NCBI GenBank assembly: GCA_945892755.1
Contig: CAMDDO010000031.1
Span: 1 to 35,109 of the forward strand
From: Rhizobium sp. Q54
GTDB taxonomy: Bacteria > Pseudomonadota > Alphaproteobacteria > UBA828
Length of the DNA stretch: 35,109 bases
Direction: 5' to 3'
Shown here one piece after another: positions 17,323 to 26,031 of the stretch. Positions within the stretch are counted from its first letter, which is position 1; each line of letters begins with the position of its first letter. A model generated the notes under the pieces. The model did not search any database. It saw nothing but the letters and a program-made list of their open reading frames with translations, and was not told where the DNA came from. The position numbers and the translations under genes were made by a program.

Positions 17323-18903
17323 ATGAACACCTGGCCGATCCTGCTGCTGCTGCTCGGTGTCGCCGTCATGCTGGCCTGGGGCGCGCGGCGCGTTCATGTT
17401 CCAGTGCCGATCGTGCTCGTGATCGGCGGCCTTGCGCTCGCCTTCGTCCCCGGCCTGCCGGTGGTCGAGATCGACCCCCAATTGATGCTGCTTCTGGTCC
17501 TGCCGCCGATCCTGTTCCAGGCGGCGATTTTCATGCCGTGGCGCGAGTTCAGGGCGAATTTGCGCCCCATCTCGATGCTCGCGATCGGTCTTGTCGTGGC
17601 GACCACTGGTGCGGTTGCGATCGTCGCCGAGACGCTAATCCCGGGCTTTGGCTGGGGCGCCGCGTTCGTGCTCGGCGCGATCGTCTCGCCGCCCGACGCC
17701 GTCGCGGCGACGGCGATCTTCAGCCGCCTACGCATCAGTCGCCGCACCGTCGTGGTGATCGAAGGCGAAAGCCTGGTCAATGACGCGACCGGACTCGTGG
17801 TCTACAAATTCGCGGTCGCGGCCGTGGTGACCGGCGCCTTCTCGATCGGCGACGGGGCGCTCGAGTTCCTCGGCCTCGCGGCGGGCGGCATCGCGATCGG
17901 CGCCGTGCTCGGCTATGCCTTCATCGTCGTCAATCGCCGGATCGGCGACCCGACGATCGAGATCACGCTCTCGATCCTGTTCTCCTACGCGGTCTATCTC
18001 GCCGCGGAGTACGCCCATACCTCGGGCGTGCTCGCGGTGGTCGCCGCCGGTCTGATGCGCGGCTGGCATGCCCCCGAGGTTTTCTCCGCGCAGACGCGGC
18101 TGCGCGCCGCCACGGTGTGGGACACGCTCTTGTTCCTGCTCAACGGCTTCGTCTTCATCCTGATCGGCTTGCAGCTCCGGCAGGTGTTCGACGGTCTGCT
18201 CGGCTATTCATGGCACGAGCTTCTGCTCTACTCGCTCGCGGTCAGCGCGGTGGCGATCGCGGTGCGCCTGGCCTGGGTATTGCCGAGCGCCTATATCCCG
18301 CGCATCTTCTCGCGCCGATTGCGCGAGCGTGAGGCGCCGCTCGATTGGCGCAACGCCTCGATCATGGGCTGGAGCGGCATGCGCGGCATCGTCTCGCTCG
18401 CCGCGGCGCTCGCATTGCCCTATGTCACCGACGCCCATGTCTATTTCCCGCATCGCGATCTGATCATCTTCCTGACCTTCGTGGTGATTCTGGTCACGCT
18501 GGTGTTCCAAGGCCTGACCCTCGCGCCGTTGATCCGCTGGCTCGGCGTCGGCCTGGCCACGCAGCCTTGGGAGGAGGAGCATCTGGCCCGGCTCAAGATC
18601 GCCTTTGCCGCGATCGAGGAAATCGACCGACACGCCACCGAGGCAGGGTTGAACCCGGAGATGGTCGAGACCGTGCGCGCGGAATACGCCGCCCGGCTCA
18701 AGCGCGAGCGCCTGGTCGGGTTGACCGCCGGCGGGCTGGATGAGCCGACCCGGCGCTTGCGCCTGGCGGCGGTCGCCGCCGAGCGCCGCCGTCTCTTGAA
18801 GCTGCACCGCGAAAAGCAGATCGGCGACGAGGTGCTGCGCCTGGTGCAACACGAACTCGACATCGAGGAAGTGCGGCTGACGCCGCAATCGGCCCAGCAC
18901 TGA
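17323..18903 (+). CDS. CPA1-family Na+/H+ antiporter
   Basis: The 526-aa membrane protein has about 12 hydrophobic segments over the first 400 residues and a charged cytoplasmic tail of about 110 residues. Family motifs are FQAAIFMPWREFRANLRPI, SPPDAVAATAIFSRL (122 on), GESLVNDATGLV with the ion-binding Asn153/Asp154, and GWSGMRGIVSLAAALALP. These identify a NhaP/YjcE-like CPA1 sodium (or potassium)/proton exchanger used in pH and salt homeostasis. Ion preference is not readable. ATG 17323 lies 4 bp after the pentapeptide-repeat gene. Confidence 0.92.
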   Translation: MNTWPILLLLLGVAVMLAWGARRVHVPVPIVLVIGGLALAFVPGLPVVEIDPQLMLLLVLPPILFQAAIFMPWREFRANLRPISMLAIGLVVATTGAVAIVAETLIPGFGWGAAFVLGAIVSPPDAVAATAIFSRLRISRRTVVVIEGESLVNDATGLVVYKFAVAAVVTGAFSIGDGALEFLGLAAGGIAIGAVLGYAFIVVNRRIGDPTIEITLSILFSYAVYLAAEYAHTSGVLAVVAAGLMRGWHAPEVFSAQTRLRAATVWDTLLFLLNGFVFILIGLQLRQVFDGLLGYSWHELLLYSLAVSAVAIAVRLAWVLPSAYIPRIFSRRLREREAPLDWRNASIMGWSGMRGIVSLAAALALPYVTDAHVYFPHRDLIIFLTFVVILVTLVFQGLTLAPLIRWLGVGLATQPWEEEHLARLKIAFAAIEEIDRHATEAGLNPEMVETVRAEYAARLKRERLVGLTAGGLDEPTRRLRLAAVAAERRRLLKLHREKQIGDEVLRLVQHELDIEEVRLTPQSAQH

Positions 18904-18921
18904 CGCGGCTGGGCACGCCGC

Positions 18922-19047
18922 TCACGCCTCGGCCTGATGGATCACCACGCCGGTCAGCGCGTCGACGTCGCAATCCCATGGTTGGCGCACGATCGATCCT
19001 TGGCCGTCGTCCGACGCCGCGGGCGGCTGATTCGATTCGAAATTCAT
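18922..19047 (-). CDS. unrecognised 41-aa small protein
   Basis: A short frame with a strong ribosome-binding site: GGGGAG lies 8 bases upstream of ATG 19047. The 41-aa product begins MNFESNQPPAASDDGQ and ends LTGVVIHQAEA. The middle is WDCDVDALTG, with a single Cys and Trp. The N-terminal half is polar and Pro/Ser-rich; the C-terminal half is more hydrophobic and acidic. There is no transmembrane helix. I do not recognise a family. It runs opposite to both neighbours: its stop codon is 18 bp from the antiporter stop, and its start faces the helicase promoter region. The Shine-Dalgarno and normal codon use are the evidence that it is real. Confidence 0.55.
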   Translation of the reverse strand: MNFESNQPPAASDDGQGSIVRQPWDCDVDALTGVVIHQAEA

Positions 19048-19291
19048 GCACGTAACTCCCCTTTGACGAACGGCTTGAGTGGCCTCGGCCGCGGGCCCGG
19101 CCGGTCGCCGCGTCAGGACCAGTCCGGAATTGGTACGGCAGCCAGGATGGGAAAACCGAGCGACCATCGGAAGTGCCGAGCCCGCATCGATTTCATGCCG
19201 GGGCGGCATGGCGCGACCGCGGGCGTGCCTAAGCAAGGGTGCCGCGCCGCCCACCATGCTATAGTTCCGCGAATCGTACCATCCGGGTTTC

Positions 19292-21592
19292 ATGTCTGAT
19301 CCGTTCGACCTTTCAGGGCTTTCCGGCTTGGCCGAGGCACCCTCGCGCGGGGGCGCGCCCGCGCGCCCGGCGCCGACCTATTTGAGCACGCTCAACCCCG
19401 AGCAGCGCGCGGCTGTCGAGGCGGCCGAGGGCCCCGTGCTCGTGCTCGCTGGCGCCGGCACCGGCAAGACGCGCGTGCTGACCACAAGGCTGGCTCACAT
19501 CATCGATCAGGGCCTCGCCTTTCCGAGCCAGATCCTGGCGGTGACCTTCACCAACCGGGCCGCGCGCGAGATGATCGAGCGCGTCTCAAGGCTCCTGGGC
19601 CGCCCGGTCGAAGGCATGTGGCTCGGCACGTTCCACGCCATGGCGGCCCGCATTCTCCGCCGCCACGCCGAGGCGGTCGGCCTGCGCGCCGACTTCACCA
19701 TTCTTGACGCCGACGATCAGGTCCGGCTCCTGAAGCAGCTCTTGCAGGCGGCCGATATCGACGAGAAGCGGTGGCCGGCACGCATGCTCTCGATCATCAT
19801 CCAGCGCTGGAAGGATCGCGGGCTTGCCCCCTCGCGCGTCGGCGATACCGATGGCGCCGAATTCGCCAATGGCCGAGGCCAGAAACTTTATGCCGCCTAT
19901 CAGGAGCGACTGAAGATCGTGAACGCGGTCGATTTCGGCGATCTCCTGCTGCACAATTTGACGCTGTTCGGCGCCTTGCCCGATGTGCTGGCCGACTATC
20001 AGCGGCGCTTCCGCTATGTGTTGGTCGACGAATATCAAGACACCAACGTCGCGCAATATCTCTGGCTCCGTTTGCTCGCCCAAGGCCGTAGCAACATCTG
20101 TTGCGTCGGCGACGACGACCAGTCGATCTATGGCTGGCGCGGCGCGGAAGTCGGCAACATTCTGCGCTTCGAGGCCGATTTTCCCGGCGCCAAGGTGATC
20201 AGGCTCGAACGCAATTATCGCTCGACGGGCCATATTCTCGCCGCCGCTTCGGGCTTGATCGCGCACAACGCCGGCCGGCTCGGCAAAACGCTCTGGACCG
20301 AGGATACGGCGGGCGAACCAATCAAGATCAGCGGCGTATGGGATGGCGATGCCGAGGCGCGGCGCGTCGGCGAGGAGATCGAGCGGCTCTCGCGGCTCGG
20401 CGATCGGCGAAGCCAGATGGCGGTCTTGGTGCGCGCCGGCTTTCAGACCCGCGCCTTCGAGGAGCGCTTCCTCACCATCGGCCTGCCCTATCGCGTGATT
20501 GGCGGCTTGCGCTTCTATGAGCGCCAGGAGATTCGCGACGCGATCGCCTATATCCGCGTGCTGATGCAGCCTGACGACGATCTGGCCTTCGAGCGCATCG
20601 TCAATTTGCCGAAGCGCGGCCTGGGCGACACCGCGTTGCAGGCCGTGCACGGGCTCGCGCGCACGCGCGCCGTTTCGCTCTATCGCGCGACCGAGGCGCT
20701 GATCGAAACCGATGAGTTGAAGCCGAGGCCGCGCCAAGCGTTCGCCGATCTGATCGCCGCCTTCGCGCGCTGGCGCGCGGCGCTCGCCGCGACGCCCCAT
20801 ACCGAGCTGGTCGAGCGCATGCTGGATGAGTCCGGCTATACCGAGATGTGGCAGAAGGACAAGTCGCCTCAGGCGCCAGGACGACTTGAGAACCTGAAGG
20901 AGCTGGTCGCGGCGCTGGAAGAGTTCGAGACGCTCGGCGCATTCCTGGAGCATGTCAGCCTGGTGATGGACCGCGACGACGGCGCTGCCACGGACATGGT
21001 CAATATCATCACGCTGCATGGCGCCAAGGGGCTTGAGTTCAACACCGTCTTTCTGCCGGGCTGGGAGGAAGGCCTGTTCCCGCACCAGCTCGCGCTTGAC
21101 GAAAAGGGCGCCGCCGGGCTCGAAGAGGAACGCCGGCTCGCCTATGTCGGCCTGACCCGCGCAAGGCGACGCGCCCATATTCTGTTCGCGGCCAACCGCC
21201 GCGTCTATAATCAGTGGCTGAGCGCGATTCCTTCCCGCTTCATCGACGAGCTGCCGCCCGATCACGTCGAGCCCGATAGCGAATTGACCACGCGCGGCTA
21301 CGCCAAGCCCGCAGCGGAAGCGGATGACACGGCATCCGGCTGGCGCGGCGATCGCCAGATTAGGCTGGAGACCGCCGAGCGCATCGGTCGCGCCAGCGCG
21401 GCGCAGCTCACGATCCAAGCGCGTCCGACGCGCGCGGCCGCCGGCGCCAAGACGCTCGCGGTCGGCGCCCGCATCTTCCATCAGAAATTCGGCTATGGCC
21501 AAGTGCGAAGCGTCGATGGCAACAAGCTCGAGATCGCCTTCGACAAAGCCGGCACCAAGAAGGTGATCGACAGCTTCGTCACCGCCGTCTGA
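19292..21592 (+). CDS. uvrD: UvrD/PcrA-type SF1 DNA helicase
   Basis: The 766-aa protein is a superfamily 1A 3'-5' DNA helicase acting in nucleotide-excision and mismatch repair and in fork maintenance. Motifs in order: Q-motif LNPEQRAAV (34-42), Walker A GAGTGKT (54-60), motif Ia TFTNRAAREM, Walker B VDEYQDTN (D246-E247), GDDDQSIYGWRGA, RLERNYRST, the TLHGAKGLEFNTVFLPGWEEGLFP block, and VGLTRARRRAHI. The C-terminus (VGARIFHQKFGYGQVRSV...) is the Tudor-like PcrA/UvrD tail that contacts RNA polymerase in studied homologues. The Shine-Dalgarno before ATG 19292 is weak. It is followed 10 bp later by prmA. Confidence 0.94.
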   Translation: MSDPFDLSGLSGLAEAPSRGGAPARPAPTYLSTLNPEQRAAVEAAEGPVLVLAGAGTGKTRVLTTRLAHIIDQGLAFPSQILAVTFTNRAAREMIERVSRLLGRPVEGMWLGTFHAMAARILRRHAEAVGLRADFTILDADDQVRLLKQLLQAADIDEKRWPARMLSIIIQRWKDRGLAPSRVGDTDGAEFANGRGQKLYAAYQERLKIVNAVDFGDLLLHNLTLFGALPDVLADYQRRFRYVLVDEYQDTNVAQYLWLRLLAQGRSNICCVGDDDQSIYGWRGAEVGNILRFEADFPGAKVIRLERNYRSTGHILAAASGLIAHNAGRLGKTLWTEDTAGEPIKISGVWDGDAEARRVGEEIERLSRLGDRRSQMAVLVRAGFQTRAFEERFLTIGLPYRVIGGLRFYERQEIRDAIAYIRVLMQPDDDLAFERIVNLPKRGLGDTALQAVHGLARTRAVSLYRATEALIETDELKPRPRQAFADLIAAFARWRAALAATPHTELVERMLDESGYTEMWQKDKSPQAPGRLENLKELVAALEEFETLGAFLEHVSLVMDRDDGAATDMVNIITLHGAKGLEFNTVFLPGWEEGLFPHQLALDEKGAAGLEEERRLAYVGLTRARRRAHILFAANRRVYNQWLSAIPSRFIDELPPDHVEPDSELTTRGYAKPAAEADDTASGWRGDRQIRLETAERIGRASAAQLTIQARPTRAAAGAKTLAVGARIFHQKFGYGQVRSVDGNKLEIAFDKAGTKKVIDSFVTAV

Positions 21593-21602
21593 CCGGCCGC
21601 CG

Positions 21603-22517
21603 GTGAAGCCCTCGCCCTATCAGGTCACCATTAGGGTGCGCTACGGCGCCCTCGCCGCGCTCGAAGCCGCGCTCGAACCGCTCGCCGATGCGCTGCTCTC
21701 CGAGGCCATCGTCGAAGCTCACCCGCTTGAGAACCGCCCTGACGATGAGTGGCGGCTGCGCGCCATCGCACCGAACCAAGCGACCGCGAATCATCTCGCG
21801 GCGGTGGCGCGGCGCGTGCTCGCCGAGGTAAGGCGGCCGAGCGAGGGCATTGCGATCGAGGCGGTGCCCGAGATCGACTGGGTGGCTCATGTCGAGCGCG
21901 ACGCGCCGCCAATTGCCCTCGGGCGCTTCTTGATTTACGCCGCGCATCACGCGGTCGATCCATGCGGGCATGTCGGGCTCCGCATCGAGGCCGGACTGGC
22001 TTTCGGCTCGGGCCGCCATGCCACCACCCAGGGCTGCCTGCGTCTCATCGAGCGCGCCCGACGTCGTGGCCTTGCGGTCCATCGCGCCCTCGACCTCGGC
22101 GCCGGCTCAGGCATTCTCGCCATCGCCGTCGCGCATCTGTGGCACAGGCCGGTAATCGCCGCCGACATCGACCCGCTCTCGGTCGCGGCGAGCCGCCTTG
22201 CCGCCCGGGCCAATCGAGTCGGGACCCTGATCCACCCGGTGCGGAGCCGTGGTCTCGACGCGCGCGTCGTCGCGCGCGGACGCCCCTATGATCTGATCTG
22301 CGCCAATATCTTGGCCGGCCCGCTCGTCTTGCTCGCGCCGAAGCTCCGCCGCGTCCTCAGCCCCGGCGGCTTGCTCGTGCTGTCGGGCATCCTGGCGCGT
22401 CAGGAGGCGACCGTGCTTGCGGCGTATCGGGCGCAGGGGCTCGCGCTGAAGCGCCGCTTGATCGACGGTGATTGGACCACGCTGGCGCTCGCGCGCGGGC
22501 CGCGCGCGCTGATATAG
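21603..22517 (+). CDS. prmA: ribosomal protein L11 methyltransferase PrmA
   Basis: PrmA trimethylates several amine groups of ribosomal protein L11 using SAM. The 304-aa product has the N-terminal L11-recognition domain (about 1-95). The linker IDWVAHVERD leads into the family block GLAFGSGRHATTQG (131-144), SAM motif I LDLGAGSGILAIA (163-175), DIDPLSV and the ANILAGPL segment. The start is GTG 21603 with no strong Shine-Dalgarno. No ATG alternative preserves the N-terminal domain. It sits between uvrD and the aminopeptidase gene on the same strand. Confidence 0.92.
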   Translation: MKPSPYQVTIRVRYGALAALEAALEPLADALLSEAIVEAHPLENRPDDEWRLRAIAPNQATANHLAAVARRVLAEVRRPSEGIAIEAVPEIDWVAHVERDAPPIALGRFLIYAAHHAVDPCGHVGLRIEAGLAFGSGRHATTQGCLRLIERARRRGLAVHRALDLGAGSGILAIAVAHLWHRPVIAADIDPLSVAASRLAARANRVGTLIHPVRSRGLDARVVARGRPYDLICANILAGPLVLLAPKLRRVLSPGGLLVLSGILARQEATVLAAYRAQGLALKRRLIDGDWTTLALARGPRALI

Positions 22518-22564
22518 CCTCGCGGCCGGGCGAGCGCTAGATTGAGCCGCGCAAGGAAAAAATC

Positions 22565-24643
22565 ATGCCGACACGACGGGCCTCGAGTCTTTCGCCTGAA
22601 GCCGCGCTCACGGTGGCGCTCGACAAAGCCGGCATCCGCGCCGATGGCGCGGCGGTATTCGCGCTGATCAAGGGTGTCGCCGCCTCAGCCGACGAGAGGC
22701 ACGACGCCGAATGGCTCGCGCAGATCGCGCCGAAGCGCCCGGCCGTGCTCGACCGCAAACTCGCCGCGCTGAAGGACCGAGTGCGCCGCTCGATGGACCG
22801 CGCCGAAATGGCGGGTGCCGCGCCCGCGCGTCTGGCCGCGTTGCGGGCCGAGCTGCGCCGGCGCTCGCTCGACGGCTTTCTGGTTCCCTTGGCCGATGAG
22901 CATCAGGGCGAATATGTCGCGCGACGCGCGCGACGGCTGGCCTGGCTGACCGGCTTCACCGGCTCGGCCGGCATCGCGCTCGTGCTCGCCGAGCGCGCCG
23001 CGATCTTCGTCGATGGCCGCTATACCCTTCAGGCCGAGGCGCAAGTCGACGGCACGCTTTACGAGCGCCACCATCTGACCGAGGCGCCGCCCGAGCGCTG
23101 GCTTGCCGACCATCTGAAGCCGGGCCATCGCATCGGCTACGACCCTTGGCTGCATACCGAAGAGGGTCGCGCGCGCTACATCAAGGCCTGCAAGGCCGCC
23201 GGCGCGGCGCTCGTCGCCTGTGAAACCAATCCCGTCGACGCGGTCTGGTCCGATCAGCCACCGCCACCGCTCGCGCCCATCGTGCCACATCCGCTAGAGT
23301 TCGCGGGACGGCCAGCCGATGAGAAACGCAGCGAGATCGCCGACCTGATCAAGGCCGCGAAGGCCGACGCGGCGATCCTAAGCGCGCCTGAATCGATCGC
23401 TTGGCTCCTCAATGTGCGCGGCGGCGACGTGACCTGCACGCCGCTACCCCATGGCTTTGCCATTGTCGGCGCCGATGCTGCGGTCACGCTCTTTGTCGAT
23501 CCGCGCAAGATCGTGCGCGATTTGCGCAGTCATCTCGGCAATCAGGTCTCACTGGCCGCGCCAGATGGCTTCGGCCCCGCGCTCGATGCGCTCGGCGCAC
23601 AGCGCCGCGCGGTGTTGCTAGACCCCCAAGGCGCGCCATGTTGGGCCTTCGACCGGCTTTCAGCCGCCGGCGCAACCATCGTACGTGGCGCTGATCCGTG
23701 CGCGCGGCCGAAGGCGCGCAAGAACTCCGTCGAACTCGAGGGCGCGCGCGCCGCGCATCGCCGCGATGGCGCCGCGCTGGTGCGCTTTCTCGCCTGGCTC
23801 GAGCTTGCCGCGGCGCGGGGTACCTTGAAGGAGAGCGCGGCGGCCGCGCGCCTGTTCGCCGAGCGTCAAAAGAACGAGCGCTTCATGGGCTCGAGTTTCG
23901 AGACCATTTCAGGCGCGGGACCAAATGGGGCGATCGTGCATTATCGCGTGACGCCCGAAACCGACCGAACGCTCGAAGCGAACACGCTCTATCTGCTCGA
24001 TTCAGGCGGTCAATATCTTGACGGCACGACCGACGTCACCCGCACGATCGCGATCGGCAAACCCACGCCCGAGCATCGCGATCGTTTCACCCGTGTGCTC
24101 AAGGGCCATATCGCGCTGGCCCGCGCGCGCTTCCCCGCCGGCACCTCGGGCTCGCAGCTCGATGCGCTGGCGCGGCAATATCTCTGGCAAGCCGGTCTCG
24201 ATTTCGATCATGGCACCGGCCATGGCGTCGGCAGCTATCTCGGCGTGCATGAGGGGCCGCAGCGCATCTCGAAACTGCCCAACACGGTGGCGCTCGAGCC
24301 CGGCATGATCGTGTCGAACGAACCCGGCTATTACAGGACGGGGGCTTATGGCATTCGCATCGAGAACCTTGTGGTGGTGCAGGCGCTCGAGGGGCTCGAG
24401 GGCGCCGAGCGGCCGATGCGCGGCTTCGAGACATTGACGCTGGTGCCGATCGATCGACGCCTGGTCGACCCCGCCTTGATGAGCGCGGATGAGCTTGCCT
24501 GGCTCAACACCTATCACGCCTCGGTACGCAAGCGTCTCGCGCCGCTGCTCGAGGGATCGCCCGAGGCGCTGCGCCATCTCCGCCGCGCCACGCTGCCGAT
24601 CAAGCCCGGAAGGAAAGTCAATCGCGCGACGAAGCGGCGGTGA
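22565..24643 (+). CDS. pepP: Xaa-Pro aminopeptidase P (M24 family) with N-terminal extension
   Basis: The 692-aa product removes an N-terminal residue preceding proline. Two creatinase-N-type domains span about 85-235 (LAALRAELRRRSLDGFLVPLADEHQGEYV, WLTGFTGSAG) and about 245-385. The pita-bread catalytic domain then has the metal ligands Asp479, Asp490 (x10 spacing), His553, Glu586 (SNEPGYY) and Glu600 (RIENL). A C-terminal M24_C segment ends the protein. Bacterial relatives normally begin near the ALRAEL segment. Here about 80 extra residues of Ala-rich helical sequence precede it. AAGGA 8 bases before ATG 22565 supports the long form. The 3' end overlaps the convergent cytochrome gene by 26 bp. 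Confidence 0.9.
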   Translation: MPTRRASSLSPEAALTVALDKAGIRADGAAVFALIKGVAASADERHDAEWLAQIAPKRPAVLDRKLAALKDRVRRSMDRAEMAGAAPARLAALRAELRRRSLDGFLVPLADEHQGEYVARRARRLAWLTGFTGSAGIALVLAERAAIFVDGRYTLQAEAQVDGTLYERHHLTEAPPERWLADHLKPGHRIGYDPWLHTEEGRARYIKACKAAGAALVACETNPVDAVWSDQPPPPLAPIVPHPLEFAGRPADEKRSEIADLIKAAKADAAILSAPESIAWLLNVRGGDVTCTPLPHGFAIVGADAAVTLFVDPRKIVRDLRSHLGNQVSLAAPDGFGPALDALGAQRRAVLLDPQGAPCWAFDRLSAAGATIVRGADPCARPKARKNSVELEGARAAHRRDGAALVRFLAWLELAAARGTLKESAAAARLFAERQKNERFMGSSFETISGAGPNGAIVHYRVTPETDRTLEANTLYLLDSGGQYLDGTTDVTRTIAIGKPTPEHRDRFTRVLKGHIALARARFPAGTSGSQLDALARQYLWQAGLDFDHGTGHGVGSYLGVHEGPQRISKLPNTVALEPGMIVSNEPGYYRTGAYGIRIENLVVVQALEGLEGAERPMRGFETLTLVPIDRRLVDPALMSADELAWLNTYHASVRKRLAPLLEGSPEALRHLRRATLPIKPGRKVNRATKRR

Positions 24644-24989
24644 TATAGGCGATGATATCGGCGCGCGCCTGCGCATCGGGCAGCGGCTTCAAGACCATGG
24701 TGACCCCGGGGAGGTAGGCCTTGGGATCACGGAGAAATTCCTCGAGCCGCTCGGCCGTCCAAATGAAATCCGCCGCTTGGAGCGCGTCCGAATAACCGTA
24801 GCCTTCGGCGCTGCCGGCCTTTCGACCGATTACGCCATGGAGATTTGGCCCCCAACTATTGTGCTTGCCCGGCTTGAGCGGATGGCAACCCTGGCACTTC
24901 TTGTACAGCGTGCGCCCGCGCGCGACATCACCCTCAAGGCTTTCGGCGAGCGCTGGTGGGATCATGGCCACCGCAAGAATCGCGAGCAT
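24618..24989 (-). CDS. class I cytochrome c (c-552/c2-like)
   Basis: A 123-aa exported monoheme cytochrome c. A signal peptide (MLAILAVAMIPPALA) is followed by the heme-binding CQGCH (Cys32, Cys35, His36). KHNSWGPNLHGVIGRKAGS, typical of mitochondrial-type and c2/c-550 cytochromes, comes next, and Met98 in LPGVTM is the likely second axial ligand. It carries electrons in the periplasm between respiratory complexes. The chosen start gives the cleanest signal peptide. The frame is open to a GTG at 25121, and no strong Shine-Dalgarno decides. The gene converges on pepP with a 26-bp overlap. Confidence 0.87.
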   Translation of the reverse strand: MLAILAVAMIPPALAESLEGDVARGRTLYKKCQGCHPLKPGKHNSWGPNLHGVIGRKAGSAEGYGYSDALQAADFIWTAERLEEFLRDPKAYLPGVTMVLKPLPDAQARADIIAYITAASSRD

Positions 24990-25123
24990 GAAAGCGAACG
25001 TCGTCGCAGAGAGGCCGGCAAGGAGGGCGACTGATCGCCGATCGCCGCACGCCACAAGCGCCCTGGCGTGGGCCGTCCACACGCGCAAAAGGCACCAGAT
25101 CTCGCATCGCCTCGAACGCACGC

Positions 25124-25151
25124 TTGACCGCTCCGGACACCACGTTAGGGT
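25124..25151 (+). promoter_or_regulatory. putative tRNA promoter
   Basis: TTGACC at 25124-25129 and TAGGGT at 25146-25151 have 16-bp spacing. The -10 ends about 20 bp before the mature tRNA 5' end, a normal distance. The -35 is strong and the -10 weak. Confidence 0.5.
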
Positions 25152-25171
25152 GCGCCGAGCTTGGTGGATTC

Positions 25172-25248
25172 GGGCCCGTAGCTCAACTGGTTAGAGCCGG
25201 CCGCTCATAACGGTCTGGTTGCAGGTTCGAGTCCTGCCGGGCCCACCA
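25172..25248 (+). tRNA. tRNA with CAT anticodon, probably tRNA-Ile2 (lysidine type)
   Basis: A 77-nt cloverleaf with encoded CCA. The acceptor stem GGGCCCG/CGGGCCC is perfect. The D stem is GCTC/GAGC. The anticodon stem GGCCG/CGGTC (one G-U) encloses loop CTCATAA with anticodon CAT at 25206-25208. The T stem is GCAGG/CCTGC with loop TTCGAGT. A CAT anticodon can be elongator Met or the Ile2 whose C34 becomes lysidine. The variable and T-arm region (TGGTTGCAGGTTCGAGTCC) and the G/C acceptor stem look more like Ile2, but this is not certain. It is not initiator Met: that lacks this acceptor pairing. Confidence 0.93.
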
Positions 25249-25539
25249 CTCGCCACTGCGCGGAGAAGGCACCAGACTGTTGGACCCGGGAAGCGGCGGG
25301 TTTCTGGGGGATTGCGGACGTGCCGCGCAGAGGAGAGACGCTGTAATTTGTCTCTTTGCGCGGATGCTCGCACTTCGTCTCTGAAGGCGACCATCGGCGA
25401 CCCAACTATGGAGGCCACGACAGGCGATCGATGCGTCGGTTGCTGAGACCAGACTCACCGCGCATTCCAGCAAGCAGCCCGACTGAGGGCTGCTCGCGAG
25501 CCTGCAACGGACGTAGGCCGTTATCGGAGGACGCGGAGA
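25249..25539. other. gap downstream of the tRNA, start of accessory DNA
   Basis: About 290 bp between the tRNA and the first IS remnant. Short open frames occur on both strands. The minus-strand one (25183-25473) runs through the tRNA and is the familiar spurious translation over a tRNA. I saw no clear gene, terminator or copy of the tRNA 3' end. Confidence 0.5.
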
Positions 25540-25938
25540 GCTCAGTCACCGCTCATCTTACGGCGGAGTGGATCGCGTGCCAGAGCTCGGAATCGTTTCC
25601 TTGGGACCTGAGCCCCGCCACCTCATCCGCGACCGCGACGGCGCCTTCGGGCGATGGGCATTCGCGACCATCCAACGGCGCCGAGGTCACCTTGGCAGAA
25701 TGCTTATGCGGAGAGGTTGATCGGCTCGGTCCGAAGGGAATGCCTGGACCATGTGATCGTGCTCGGCGAAGGCCATTTGCGCCGAATCCTGAAATCTTAC
25801 GCAATCTACTATAACGAAGCTCGGACACATTTATCGCTGGGCAAGGACGCGCCTGCCGGCCGTTCGATTGAACCGTCCGGCAGGATCACCGCCCTTCCGA
25901 TCCTCGGTGGCTTGCACCATCGCTACTGTCGCATCTAG
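25540..25938 (+). pseudogene. IS transposase remnant, 3' part with frameshift
   Basis: This matches the C-terminal 40% of the transposase at 27632-28648. Upstream of about 25634 it reads TAHLTAEWIACQ in one frame. About 25 bp present in the intact copy (after CGCGACCGCGA) are replaced by a short different stretch. From 25654 the reading continues in another frame (MGIRDHPTAPRSPWQNAYAE... to LGGLHHRYCRI-stop). The first catalytic Asp and the whole N-terminus are missing, and the second is destroyed by the indel. The many substitutions against the intact copy suggest an older insertion. Confidence 0.88.
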
Positions 25939-25954
25939 TTTCCGGTAGGGACAG
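25939..25954. repeat. IS terminal inverted repeat (right end of remnant A)
   Basis: TTTCCGGTAGGGACAG, one base different from the 16-bp terminal repeat of the intact element at 28649-28664. It faces the adenylate cyclase gene. Confidence 0.85.
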
Positions 25955-26031
25955 GCCGCGCCTCGCCGTGCGGATCTTCTCGAGCAACTGATATAGATCG
26001 CGGATACGCATCGGAGTTGAGGTCGTACCGC

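Noticed and set aside
19048-19291. N-terminal extension of the 41-aa protein up to 19293
   Set aside because: The ribosome-binding site GGGGAG is placed for ATG 19047. The upstream translation is unlike a conserved protein and would run through the uvrD promoter region.
19586-21502. 638-aa open frame on the minus strand opposite the helicase gene
   Set aside because: It mirrors uvrD codons in the antisense frame, a common effect of GC-rich DNA. Its translation has no family motifs, while the plus strand shows all SF1 helicase motifs.
25183-25473. Minus-strand frame across the tRNA (ends QDSNLQPDRYERPALTS)
   Set aside because: This is the well-known false protein produced by translating the antisense of a tRNA.
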